Shown: piece by piece, positions 24,874 through 33,478 of the stretch
Position numbering within the stretch: position 1 is the stretch's first letter
How the letters are laid out: every line of letters starts with the position of its first letter
Assembly: GCA_964434535.1 (NCBI GenBank)
Contig: CAYSWA010000010.1
Location: 16,648-80,647 of the forward strand
Reading direction: 5' to 3'
Origin: SM23-32 sp964434535
GTDB lineage: Bacteria > Planctomycetota > Brocadiia > SM23-32
DNA length: 64,000 nucleotides
The notes under the pieces: model-generated
Seen by the model: only the letters and a program-made list of their open reading frames with translations
Databases searched by the model: none
What the model was told of the DNA's origin: nothing
Program-made: the position numbers and the translations under genes

Positions 24874-25971
24874 TCAGGCCGCCGCCGGCGACCAGCGCCG
24901 GCCCTCGTCGAGCATGGCCAGGTAGTTGCCGACGGGGATGTAGTTCGCCACGCTGTTGCCCGAGCCGAGGCAGTAGCCGCCGCCCGGCATGCACTCTTCC
25001 AGCGTCTCGCGCACGCGCCGGCGCACGGCCGCCTCTTCGGCCCGGCACAGGAAGTCCACGTCGATCCCCCCGAGCATGGCGATGCGGTCGCCCCACTCCG
25101 CATGCGCCTCGGTGACCGGCTCGATCGTGTCCTCGAAGGAGTGGCGCGCGTCGATGCCGACCTCCTCGATCAGGTCCTCCATGATCGTGCTCAGGTCGCC
25201 GCAGGAGTGCAGCAGGTAGGGCCGGCCCGCCTGGTGGCTCATCTCGGCCATGAGCTTGTGGCCGGGCAGGACGAACTCGCGCAGGTCGTCCGGCCCGATC
25301 ATCGGGCCGGTCTTGAAGCCCATGTCGTCGCTGCCCCAGACGATCTTGACCCGTTCGAACCGCAGCATTCTCTCCAGGCAGGCGCGGAAGATCGCGGTGA
25401 GCCGCCCGGCGATCGCCGCCACCAGGTCGCGCCGGTCATACAGCGCGTAGCAGAGCGTCTCGTAGCCCATCAGCCAGGTCAGGTGCTCGGCGAAGTGGGC
25501 GAAGCCCCCGCTGCCGATCACGCACATGTCCGCCGGCAGGTTCTGCTCGTACCACTCCAGCGCCCGCGTGGTCGAGGCGGCGGGGTCGGGCCAGGGGTAG
25601 CTTTCGAACTCCTCCCAGGTGGTGATCGGGCCGCGGTGCTCGTCGACGTAGCTGCGCCCGCCGCAGCGGGCCAGGCCGGCCGTGTCCTCGGTGGTCGCCC
25701 GGCGCAGGGGCATCTCGAGCGAGTCGAGCCCCTGGCGCACGTAGTCGTAGCCGAGGAAGCGCTGGATGGCCACCTCGCGGCGCTGCACGAAGTGCGGGCC
25801 CTCCGGGTCCAGCCCCTCCGTCAGGCCGTAGCGGCGGCAGATCTCCTCCTGCACCTCCCAGTCCAGGAACAGCTCGATGCAGTGGACGCGCTCGGGTGTG
25901 CCCCGGCGCATGATGCAGTCGCGAAGGGCCTGCCAGTCGGGCTCGAGTTCCCTGCAGAACGGGCTCTCCAT
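24874..25971 (-). CDS. Uroporphyrinogen decarboxylase-family (MtaA-like) protein
   Basis: A 365-residue UroD-superfamily barrel with the metal motif LLHSCGDLSTIMEDL followed by GIDARHSFEDTIEPV and MLGGIDVDFLCRA, as in methyltransferase-type members. It differs from the first copy (7005) along most of its length, so the two are not recent duplicates. The ATG shares one base with the stop of the MocA-GNAT gene (TGATG), placing it third in the operon MttB > MocA-GNAT > UroD. This suggests a demethylation or methyl-transfer pathway, with the substrate unknown. Confidence 0.8.
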   Translation of the reverse strand: MESPFCRELEPDWQALRDCIMRRGTPERVHCIELFLDWEVQEEICRRYGLTEGLDPEGPHFVQRREVAIQRFLGYDYVRQGLDSLEMPLRRATTEDTAGLARCGGRSYVDEHRGPITTWEEFESYPWPDPAASTTRALEWYEQNLPADMCVIGSGGFAHFAEHLTWLMGYETLCYALYDRRDLVAAIAGRLTAIFRACLERMLRFERVKIVWGSDDMGFKTGPMIGPDDLREFVLPGHKLMAEMSHQAGRPYLLHSCGDLSTIMEDLIEEVGIDARHSFEDTIEPVTEAHAEWGDRIAMLGGIDVDFLCRAEEAAVRRRVRETLEECMPGGGYCLGSGNSVANYIPVGNYLAMLDEGRRWSPAAA

Positions 25972-27662
25972 CACTGTGCTTCCTCCTGCGGTTCGAAGGG
26001 TCGGCCCAGCTCCGCGCAGACGGCGCGCCAGCGCTCCTGCATCCCCTCGACGAAGAGCAGCGGGCGGAAGCCGAGCCTCAGGTAGGTCTTGATCGCCGCC
26101 AGGCGCCAGTCGTCGGTCTTCAGGTAGAGGCGCCGGTAGCCGGCTTCGATGAAGCGCCGCACGACGGCCGCGCAGACGGCCATGCCGAGCCCCCTGCCGC
26201 GGTGGTCGGTGTGCGCGGCCACCCAGCCGAGCTCGCCCCCGTGGGGGTGCAGCTCGCCCGGGTTGTGCGTGGCCATGGCAGTGGCGACGAGCCGGCCGCT
26301 CGCGGCGTGCTCGACCACGAAGAAACCGCCCGGCAGCGTGCCCCGGAGCGTGCGTTCGATCCGCTCGTCGTCCCAGCCTTCGAATCCGGCGCTCGCCATC
26401 AGCTCGCGGTAGGCGGCCGTGTCCCCTTCGGCGAGCTGGCGCATGCGGTAGCCGGCGGGCAGGGCGACCTCGGGCGGCCGGGCCAGCAGCTCCTCGGGGT
26501 AGACCATCTGGAGCTGCGGCCGGCCGGGCTCGCCGTCCCAGCGGCGGCTGTCGGGCACTTCGAGCCAGCGGCCGTCCTCGGCGATCGAGTGCTGGGAGAC
26601 GAGGCCCGGCAGCGTCAGGTCCATCGCCTCGTGGATGCCGATCGGGCAGGTCGCCTCGCCGCGCACGGCGCGCACGAAGTCGAGCACCTCGAAGTAGTCG
26701 CCTCCGCCGTGTCCGGCGCGCAGCGCCTCCTCGGGCGGGTTGCGCCACGGCTCGGGCAGGAACCGCGCGGCGAACTCGTCCCGCCCGAGCAGCTCGTCCA
26801 GCGCGAACCAGCGCGGCTCGTCGCTCAGCGAGCGGAGCCAGACCTTGTCCCGTTCGCCCGGTCCGCCGCGGCTCGACTCGTAGCATCCGTCGGTGCCCTG
26901 GAGCTGGTAGTTGGCCATGGCGTGGGGCCGCTCGGAGATCATGTCCAGCCGTATCTTCACCAGGCCGCCGCCGGCCATCTTGCCGAGCATGACGGCGCTC
27001 TCCTGGTGGTAGGGCTCGCCGCGCGGGTCGCTGTAGTGGCGCCCGCTCCCCTCGCAGCAGACGCGCGCGACGCGGTCGGCGGGCATCCACTGAAGCAGCG
27101 GTCCCAGGCTGTGCGTGGGGTAAGTGATGCCGTCGATGCCCGTCTGCCACTTGCGCCGCCACGGCGTGGCCTCGTTCAGCTCCTTCAGCTCGTGCAGGTA
27201 CTCGCCCTCGCCGTAGTAGACCTGCCCGAACTCGCCCTGGCGGACCAGCTCGCGCACCACCACGTTCGGGCGGGTGTAGAGGTAGTTCTCGGCCATCATG
27301 TAGACGGCGTCGGATGCCTGGCAGGCGCGCACCAGCTCGCGGCACTGCTCGACCGAGACGCCCGCCGGCACCTCGCAGAGCACGTGCAGGCCGCCCTGGA
27401 GGGCGGCGATCGATTGGGGGACGTGGAACTGCATCGGCGTGCCGATCACCACGGCGTCCAGGTCGGCCCGCTCGAGCATCCGCTCGTAGTCGGCGTATTG
27501 CTCCTCGGCGCCGAGGCGGGCGGCGCACTGATCCAGCGTCTCGGCGCGCACGTCGCAGACGGCCCGGATGCGCGCGCCGTTGGCCGCCAGGGCCTCGCGG
27601 AAGGACGCCCCGCGTCCGGCGGCGCCGACGATGCCGACGTTCAGCCTCTCCAGTGCACCCAT
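25971..27662 (-). CDS. Gfo/Idh/MocA oxidoreductase fused to a GNAT acetyltransferase
   Basis: Residues 6-400 are an NAD(P)-dependent sugar or inositol oxidoreductase: GIVGAAGRGASF is the nucleotide fold, VVIGTPMQFHVP and CEVPAGVSVEQ are the usual strands (the family EKP lysine is replaced by Val-Pro, which may affect catalysis). Residues 404-563 are a GNAT N-acetyltransferase with the acetyl-CoA loop DHRGRGLGMAV. The fusion is a single open frame with no stop or shift. ATG at 27662 follows GAGGGGAAC; the gene begins 31 bases after the MttB stop. The combination suggests oxidation and acetylation of one amino-sugar-like substrate, which is inference. Confidence 0.82.
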   Translation of the reverse strand: MGALERLNVGIVGAAGRGASFREALAANGARIRAVCDVRAETLDQCAARLGAEEQYADYERMLERADLDAVVIGTPMQFHVPQSIAALQGGLHVLCEVPAGVSVEQCRELVRACQASDAVYMMAENYLYTRPNVVVRELVRQGEFGQVYYGEGEYLHELKELNEATPWRRKWQTGIDGITYPTHSLGPLLQWMPADRVARVCCEGSGRHYSDPRGEPYHQESAVMLGKMAGGGLVKIRLDMISERPHAMANYQLQGTDGCYESSRGGPGERDKVWLRSLSDEPRWFALDELLGRDEFAARFLPEPWRNPPEEALRAGHGGGDYFEVLDFVRAVRGEATCPIGIHEAMDLTLPGLVSQHSIAEDGRWLEVPDSRRWDGEPGRPQLQMVYPEELLARPPEVALPAGYRMRQLAEGDTAAYRELMASAGFEGWDDERIERTLRGTLPGGFFVVEHAASGRLVATAMATHNPGELHPHGGELGWVAAHTDHRGRGLGMAVCAAVVRRFIEAGYRRLYLKTDDWRLAAIKTYLRLGFRPLLFVEGMQERWRAVCAELGRPFEPQEEAQ

Positions 27663-27693
27663 GTTCGTTCCCCTCGCCGGCCTCCGCGCGGGC

Positions 27694-29121
27694 TCAGGTC
27701 AGCTCGCGCAGGGCGGCCTCAGCGATCCGGTCCAGCTCTGCGCAGACCTCGGCCGGCGGCGGCCCGGGTCCGGGGCCGGCCAGGATCTCCTCGGCCCGCC
27801 CCAGGCAGCGGGCGCGCATGTCGAGCCGCCCGCCCTCGGCCCACGCCTGGAAGAACTCCCGGTCCAGCAGCTCCGGGAACCAGTGCTCGGCGCGGAAGCG
27901 GCGCACCGTGTGCTCGTCGGCCAGGAAGCCCTCGCCCGTCTCCACCGCCCTCTGGACCACGTCCACCGCGAGCGTCTCCGCCGTCACCTCGATGCCCGCC
28001 ATCAGCCGCTCGACGTAGCCGATCAGCTCGTGCTGCATCACGAGCATGGCGGCGCTGCTGGCCTGATCGACGCCGCAGATGCCGAGGTGGCCGAAGATGT
28101 CGGCCCCGGCCGCCGCCCCGGCCGCCAGCGTGATGCCGGCCTCCATGCCGGCCTGGGCGTCGGGCACTTTGGCGTCGGTCAGGCCCACGTTGACGTAGAC
28201 CGGCAGCCCGTAGCGGGCGCCCATCTGCGCGAAGGCGACCGCCATGAGCGCCTGCTCGGGCCCGGCGAAGACGAGCTGCGTGGTGCGCATGTCGAAGGCG
28301 TGCGCGATCCCGCCGTAGCAGACCGGCACGCCGGGACTGACGAGCTGGGCGATGCAGACGCCGGCGAGGACCTCGGCGTTCTCCTGGGCGATGGCGCCGG
28401 CGAGCGTCACCGGCCCGGAGAGCCCGGCCTGCACCATCGGGCCGACGGCGACCGGCAGCGGGAACCGCGCCGTCTCGTAGAGCAGGTCCACGCCGTCGCG
28501 GGGAAAGCGCAGCGGGCTGATCGGCTCCAGGAAGTTGTAGGTGACCGGCCGCCGGGCGACCTCCTCGACGCTGCCGGCGAGGGCGACGAGCATCTCCCCG
28601 ATGAAGCGGGCCGAGGCGCGGGTGTTGAACCAGAACGTGACCGGCTTGGTCGCGTGCTTGAGCAACTCGCCCGCCACGAAGACGTCCTGCACGGGGCGGG
28701 GCACGTCGTGCGGGTCGGTCATCGCGCCCACGACGGTCAGGCGCGGCAGGCCCTCGCCGAGCAGGCAGGCGGCGCGCACGTCGTCCAGCCGGGCGCGGCG
28801 GCGGGTAAGCGACCGCTCGTCGAGCCAGAACGCCTCGCCGGCGATCGAGTTGTAGTTCCTCTCGCCCACGCCGAAGGCGGCGCTCTTCGCCGGGTCGCGC
28901 CCGTAGAGGGTGAAGCGCTTGCCGGCCCGCCGGATGCAGTCGCGCACCAGCTCGGGCGGGATGCGCACTCGCTGCGCGCGGAACTCGACGGCAGCCCCCC
29001 GCTCGGCGAAGCGGCGGAGCGTCTCCTCGTGCGGCACCTCGACGCCGACGCGCTCCAGAAGCCCGAGGCTCGCCGCGTCGATCGCCTCGATCTGGTCGCA
29101 GTTCAGCACGCTGACGCGCAT
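27694..29121 (-). CDS. Trimethylamine methyltransferase (MttB)-superfamily protein, non-pyrrolysine
   Basis: A 475-residue barrel of the MttB superfamily, which moves methyl groups from quaternary amines (glycine betaine, carnitine and similar) to a corrinoid protein. The whole reading frame is open without an internal TAG, so the pyrrolysine of true trimethylamine enzymes is absent, as in MtgB-type members. Recognisable blocks include RRFAERGAAVEF, PHDVPRPVQDVF and GIAHAFDMRTTQLVFAGPE. It is first in an operon with MocA-GNAT and UroD-family genes. No corrinoid carrier is present in the window. Confidence 0.85.
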   Translation of the reverse strand: MRVSVLNCDQIEAIDAASLGLLERVGVEVPHEETLRRFAERGAAVEFRAQRVRIPPELVRDCIRRAGKRFTLYGRDPAKSAAFGVGERNYNSIAGEAFWLDERSLTRRRARLDDVRAACLLGEGLPRLTVVGAMTDPHDVPRPVQDVFVAGELLKHATKPVTFWFNTRASARFIGEMLVALAGSVEEVARRPVTYNFLEPISPLRFPRDGVDLLYETARFPLPVAVGPMVQAGLSGPVTLAGAIAQENAEVLAGVCIAQLVSPGVPVCYGGIAHAFDMRTTQLVFAGPEQALMAVAFAQMGARYGLPVYVNVGLTDAKVPDAQAGMEAGITLAAGAAAGADIFGHLGICGVDQASSAAMLVMQHELIGYVERLMAGIEVTAETLAVDVVQRAVETGEGFLADEHTVRRFRAEHWFPELLDREFFQAWAEGGRLDMRARCLGRAEEILAGPGPGPPPAEVCAELDRIAEAALRELT

Positions 29122-29157
29122 TGCGGCGCCCTCACCAGTCCGTCCGGACCGGCCTGA

Positions 29158-29186
29158 AGTATACGGCCGCCGCTCACTGCGCGCGC
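29158..29186 (-). promoter_or_regulatory. Possible promoter for the MttB operon
   Basis: TATACT (29163-29158) is a good -10 element 37 bases before the ATG, but the -35 place (29186-29181) reads GCGCGC. The weak -35 may imply an activator. Confidence 0.35.
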
Positions 29187-30130
29187 GGCCGGTCGGCCTC
29201 CTGCTCGCGGAGCCAGTTGACGGGGGCGCGATCGTCGGTGAGCACCTGCGCGCGGGGGTCCGGGCGCACGCCGAGGCTGAGCCGCCCGGCGACCCACCGC
29301 ATGTCGAACGCGAAACCGCGCGCCCGCTGGAGCCCTTCGGCCCGCCGGGCCGCCTCCGCCACGCCGAGCGTCGGCGCCTCCGGCCCCGGCCCGATCAGCA
29401 TCGCGTTGGTCGAGTAGCTGCCCACGTAGACCTGGCAGCGGCCGAAGACCGCCAGGAACGTCTTCAGCTCCGCGTCAAAGAGCCGGTTGGTGGTGATCAC
29501 GTTCGAGACCACGACCCCGTCGGCGGCGAGCACGCCCCGCAGCTCCTGGAGGAACTCGCGCGTCATCAGGTGGAACGGGACGTAGTCGCCCCGGTAGGCG
29601 TCGAGCACGACCAGGTCGTACTTCGGCGCGGGGTCGCGCGCGAGCTGGCGCTTGGCAAAGACGCGTCCGTCCATCACGTGGACCTGGAGCCGTTCGTCGG
29701 TGCGGAAGCCGAAGTAGCGCCGCGCGATCGGCGGCACGGCGGGGTCGATCTCGGCCACGTCGATGCGGGCCTCGGGGTAGTAGTGGCGCAGGTCGCGCGG
29801 GATGACGCCGCCGCCGAGGCCGAGGACGAGGACGCGCTCGGGCTCGGGGTTATAGAGCAGGCCGGCGAAGGCCATGGCCGTGTACTCGTTGACGTGGCGG
29901 CGCGGGGCGCCGAGGTCCACCTGGCTCTGGATGAAGCGCTGGTCCTGCGCCCCGAAGCGGAGCGTGACCCGCTCGCCCTGCTGGTAGACGAAGATGCGGT
30001 GGTAGAGCGAGTTCTCCTGGTGGATGAGCCGTCCGAAGTACTCGGCACCGGCCCCCGGCGCCAGCAGCACGCCGGCGGCCGCCAGCGCGGCCGCGCCCGC
30101 CAGCAACGCGATGGACCGGCGCCTCATCAC
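29174..30130 (-). CDS. Spermidine-synthase-like methyltransferase-fold protein (catalytic half)
   Basis: A 318-residue protein with an N-terminal membrane or signal segment (about 8-28) and a spermidine-synthase fold: MAFAGLLYNPEPERVLVLGLGGGVIPRDL is the nucleotide loop region, DVAEIDPAVPPIARRYFG the acidic strand, and YDLVVLDAY the catalytic-Asp strand. It starts ATGA-overlapped with the membrane-protein gene upstream. In many bacteria these parts are one fused protein whose substrate is not polyamine and is unknown. With no polyamine genes nearby, I do not call it SpeE. Confidence 0.8.
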   Translation of the reverse strand: MMRRRSIALLAGAAALAAAGVLLAPGAGAEYFGRLIHQENSLYHRIFVYQQGERVTLRFGAQDQRFIQSQVDLGAPRRHVNEYTAMAFAGLLYNPEPERVLVLGLGGGVIPRDLRHYYPEARIDVAEIDPAVPPIARRYFGFRTDERLQVHVMDGRVFAKRQLARDPAPKYDLVVLDAYRGDYVPFHLMTREFLQELRGVLAADGVVVSNVITTNRLFDAELKTFLAVFGRCQVYVGSYSTNAMLIGPGPEAPTLGVAEAARRAEGLQRARGFAFDMRWVAGRLSLGVRPDPRAQVLTDDRAPVNWLREQEADRPRAQ

Positions 30131-30783
30131 CGCCTCCTCGCCGAGCGGAGGTCCTGCACGGCGCCATGCAACAGCACCAGCCCGCCCAGGATCAGCATCA
30201 CCGCCCCGGTGCCGTGCAGCGTCGCCCGCAGCGACCAGAGCACCAGGTAGAAGGCCGTCGTCACGCAGCCGGCGAAGCTGGCCGCGGTGGAGACGGCGAG
30301 CACGAGCCCCGCCTTCAGGCCGGCCTCCTCACTGCTGCGGGTCAACCAGTGGACGGCCGTCGGCGAGACCGTGCCGAGAAGGACCGTCGGCACGGCGAAA
30401 AGGGCGAACGAGGCGGCGAGCGAGCCCCACTTCACGTCCAGGCCCGTGCGCAGGATGGCCTCGCAGACGCGGTCGATCACCAGCGGCAGCCCGCAGAGCC
30501 AGCCACCGGCCAGGGCGAGGGCGACGCCGAGCGCCCGCTTGCTGGAGGCGGTGTTCGAGACCCAGCCGCCGAGCATGTAGCCGACGGCGAGGCTGAGCAG
30601 GAAGACGCCGATCACGCTGCCCATCACCACGTAGACGGCGCTGCCGAAGTAGGGGGCGAGGATCCGGGCGCCGAGGATCTCCAGCTCCATGATCACCCAG
30701 CCGCAGGCGGCCGTCACGAAGAGGACGGCGAGCGCGCGGGCGAGACTCCGCCCCCGGGCGCTGTCGCGCGAGCCCTGCGGCAC
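30127..30783 (-). CDS. Membrane half of a spermidine-synthase-like protein
   Basis: A 218-residue protein with about six hydrophobic helices, beginning LARALAVLFVTAACGWVIMELEILGARILAPYFG, the well-conserved first helix of fused membrane spermidine-synthase-like proteins, where MELEILGARILAPYFG is characteristic. I choose the GTG at 30783 with GGAGG nine bases upstream; a longer reading begins inside the predicted -35 box. It overlaps the catalytic gene by four bases. Together they form a split version of a usually fused membrane enzyme. Confidence 0.78.
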   Translation of the reverse strand: MPQGSRDSARGRSLARALAVLFVTAACGWVIMELEILGARILAPYFGSAVYVVMGSVIGVFLLSLAVGYMLGGWVSNTASSKRALGVALALAGGWLCGLPLVIDRVCEAILRTGLDVKWGSLAASFALFAVPTVLLGTVSPTAVHWLTRSSEEAGLKAGLVLAVSTAASFAGCVTTAFYLVLWSLRATLHGTGAVMLILGGLVLLHGAVQDLRSARRR

Positions 30784-30820
30784 GGTGGAGGCCCTCCACG
30801 GGGGGAGATCGAGGGATTCG

Positions 30821-30849
30821 ATTCTACGGGCTGCGCCGCGGGCGGGCAA
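30821..30849 (-). promoter_or_regulatory. Sigma-70 promoter for the split spermidine-synthase-like operon
   Basis: TTGCCC (30849-30844), 17-base spacer, TAGAAT (30826-30821); places the transcript start just upstream of the GTG at 30783. Confidence 0.55.
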
Positions 30850-30877
30850 CGCGCGGCGGGCGGCGGTCCCGCGCCCC

Positions 30878-33232
30878 CTACCGCCGCGCGGCCAGGTAGC
30901 CCCAGACGTAGCTGTTCGGGCCGAGCGTCTGCATGATGGTGTACTCGCAGACGGCGGCCCAGGAGTAGACGTCGAAGTAGCCCTCGACGATCGGCCATCG
31001 GCTCGCCGGCGGGGTGCACTGCTCGTCGAGCCCGACCTCGAAGGGCCAGTTCCAGTAGCGGCTCCCCTTGTAGAAGACGTAGTCGGCCGCCCCGTAGAGG
31101 GTGATGCCGGCGGGGACGGGCTGGCCGGAGTGGCGGCTGTCGACGTGCAGGACGTTGCGCGGCCAGTCGTGGCCGACGCCGCTCGTCATGGCCATGTTCA
31201 TGGGGTTGCCGCCGGCGGAGAAGACGGCCGACTCGACGATGGCGCGCAGGAAGTCCTCCCGCCCGGTCAATGCGTGGCCGCGCACGACCTGCATGGCGTC
31301 CGCCATGCCGTAGAAGCCGTGCTGCGGGGGCCGGTCATAGTAGCGCGTGGTCAGCGCCCAGGCGTTGCCCCGGGCGAACTCGACGCCCCGCTCGGCGTCG
31401 GCCACGGTGAACTCGACCGCCGCCTGCTTCAGCCCGGCGTCCACCGCCTCGTCGCCGAGCCGCGCGTAGAGGAACGCCGCGTCGCGCTGGCGCTCGGAGA
31501 GGTCCGGCCCCTCGCCCAGGCGCGTGGTCTGGCGGAAGATGGCGTGCCAGCGCTCCTGGCCGGTCAGGCGGTAGAGCTCGACGGCGGCGAGGCAGCGGTC
31601 GTCGCGGATGCGCTGCTTCGCGCCGTCCCTGACCTGCTCGTATTCGGGCCGGTTCGGCCAGTCGGCCAGCTCGGCCTCGGCCCATTCCATGGCCCGCAGG
31701 GCGCTCTGCCGGTAGAGGCCGGCCAGCCCGGCGTCGAAGCGGCGCAGCACGTGGGCCGCCCGCGCGGCCAGCCCGGCGTAGACGTGGCTCGACCAGAGGC
31801 CGGGCTTGTAGGACATGATCGTCTGCGACTCCTGCCACGAGCACTCGCCCGAGACGGGGTGGCCGGAGGACTCGATGCCCCCGCGCACGCCGCCGTGCCC
31901 GGCCTGGAGGCGGCGGTAGCCGTCGATGTTGAACAGCGCCTCGTTGACCGTGTCGGGCAGCGCGTTCTGCGACTCGGGGATGTTCAGGCCGACGCCGGCG
32001 AAGTAGTCGGGGAACATCTCGACCAGCTCGAGCTGGAGGCGGCTGGCGTCCAGGTGCTGGATGCGCCGGTCCCAGTCGCCGGCGTCCATGTAGGCGCCCC
32101 AGGCGTCGGGGACGATCTGATCGGTCCGTCCCGCGATCAGGTTGGCGAAGTTGCCCGAGTCGGTGCCGAGCGCGTTCAGCCCGTTGCCGCTGTACATCAG
32201 CGGGCACTCGGAGTGGTAGACCGTGACCCCGTCGTCGGGGTGGAAGCAGCGCGGGCGGACGTAATCGGTGTGCGGCGGCCCGAGCGCGATGCCGCTGCGA
32301 TGGTGGTAGTGGCCCTTCATGGAGACGCGGAACGCCCGCTCCCATGCCTGCCCGGCGATCTCGAACGGGTAGCTGCACCCGACGCCCTCGACGCAGACGC
32401 GGTAGCGGCCGGGGCGGTCGAACTCGACGAACTCCATCCGGTAGACGTCGGTCAGGTTGTAGTTGGCGCGGCGCTTCATCTGCTCCGGCTCGTCCGCCGC
32501 GCGGGAGAGCCTGACCTCGCCCTCGTAGGCCGTCTCGCCGGTCGCGTCGTCCAGCAGGCGGAAACGCAGTCCCTCGGCGTAGCTGTAGGCGCCGCCCGTG
32601 CCGAGCCAGACCGAGAGGAAGGCGCACTTGCCCGGGTCATCGGGCCGGAATCCGACATGGCTGGCGTGGACGGCCTCGCTGCGGACGCGCTCCGGCCGGT
32701 GCACGTACTCGACCTGATCGACGTCCAGGTTCAGCCCCGTCGGCTCGACCGTGTAGCGGGCACCCTCCTGCGGGGGCTGGGGCAGCTTCAGGTAGAGGTG
32801 GTGACGCATGGCGGCTCCCTTGCCGGGCTGCGTCCAGTTGATGGCCTTGCTCTTGCGCCAGAGGCGGTCCGGGGCGGCGCCCTCGGCGTAGGCGGGATCG
32901 TCGGGGGAAAAGATGCGGTAGCTCTGCGGCCGGTCGGCGGCCTCCTCGTCGAGCGGCTCGCCGACCAGACGCTCCAGCGTGGTCAGCGTGTCGCGCTTCG
33001 GCCCGACCAGGTAGCCGACGGGCTCGCCGTCGCGGATGAGGAGGACCTGGTGGACCTCGCCGCTCACCCTGGCGCGCGTCCGCTCGATGCGGTCGTCGGG
33101 CCGGGGCGCGTAGGGCATCTGCTGCATCGGCTGCACGCGGCCGGCGCGGACCTGGAGGGCCAGTATGTCGGGCGCGACCGGCGCGACGTGCTCCACCCAG
33201 GGCATCGGCTCCTGCGATTCCTCAAGCGTCAT
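30878..33232 (-). CDS. Glycoside hydrolase family 9-like enzyme
   Basis: A 784-residue enzyme with an N-terminal region of unclear kind (1-180), a cellulase-type Ig-like domain (about 185-295) and an (alpha/alpha)6 barrel from about 300. GAYMDAGDWDRR (379-390) is the GH9 catalytic-Asp motif, and GHDWPRNVLHVDSRHSG near the C-terminus the substrate His/Arg motif. GH9 enzymes invert beta-1,4-glucans or similar glycans. No signal peptide is present, so an intracellular exo-type role on imported oligosaccharides is likely. ATG at 33232 has GGGAGGAG upstream. The final catalytic Glu cannot be fixed by eye. Confidence 0.78.
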   Translation of the reverse strand: MTLEESQEPMPWVEHVAPVAPDILALQVRAGRVQPMQQMPYAPRPDDRIERTRARVSGEVHQVLLIRDGEPVGYLVGPKRDTLTTLERLVGEPLDEEAADRPQSYRIFSPDDPAYAEGAAPDRLWRKSKAINWTQPGKGAAMRHHLYLKLPQPPQEGARYTVEPTGLNLDVDQVEYVHRPERVRSEAVHASHVGFRPDDPGKCAFLSVWLGTGGAYSYAEGLRFRLLDDATGETAYEGEVRLSRAADEPEQMKRRANYNLTDVYRMEFVEFDRPGRYRVCVEGVGCSYPFEIAGQAWERAFRVSMKGHYHHRSGIALGPPHTDYVRPRCFHPDDGVTVYHSECPLMYSGNGLNALGTDSGNFANLIAGRTDQIVPDAWGAYMDAGDWDRRIQHLDASRLQLELVEMFPDYFAGVGLNIPESQNALPDTVNEALFNIDGYRRLQAGHGGVRGGIESSGHPVSGECSWQESQTIMSYKPGLWSSHVYAGLAARAAHVLRRFDAGLAGLYRQSALRAMEWAEAELADWPNRPEYEQVRDGAKQRIRDDRCLAAVELYRLTGQERWHAIFRQTTRLGEGPDLSERQRDAAFLYARLGDEAVDAGLKQAAVEFTVADAERGVEFARGNAWALTTRYYDRPPQHGFYGMADAMQVVRGHALTGREDFLRAIVESAVFSAGGNPMNMAMTSGVGHDWPRNVLHVDSRHSGQPVPAGITLYGAADYVFYKGSRYWNWPFEVGLDEQCTPPASRWPIVEGYFDVYSWAAVCEYTIMQTLGPNSYVWGYLAARR

Positions 33233-33281
33233 TGCGGCTCCTCCCTTGGCCAGAATCCCCGGCAGGCGGCCGGGCGGGGGG

Positions 33282-33310
33282 ATTATGGCCCCCGGCGCCC
33301 GGCGGCGCAA
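33282..33310 (-). promoter_or_regulatory. Sigma-70 promoter for the GH9 gene
   Basis: TTGCGC (33310-33305), 17-base spacer, CATAAT (33287-33282). Confidence 0.5.
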
Positions 33311-33478
33311 GGTGAGGGCCGTCTTGCCAGGGCCCGGCGCGCTCATTATCATGTCGATGGGCGGAGGCTGGCACCGGCCACAGACCGGCAGAGGACCATG
33401 ACGAGGCGCGCCGGGCCCTCCCCGCCGCCCCGATCCGTTCAAGTGGGCGCACCACCAGCCCGTCCGGGAGGAGGCGCG

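Noticed and set aside
24874..25971. True haem-pathway uroporphyrinogen decarboxylase
   Set aside because: The HSCG metal motif and the context with MttB argue for the methyltransferase-like branch.
27694..29121. Pyrrolysine-containing trimethylamine methyltransferase
   Set aside because: No in-frame TAG occurs and no pyl genes are in the window.
29174..30130. Spermidine synthase SpeE in the strict sense
   Set aside because: No speD or other polyamine gene is nearby, and a membrane partner gene is coupled to it, as in the fused family of unknown substrate.
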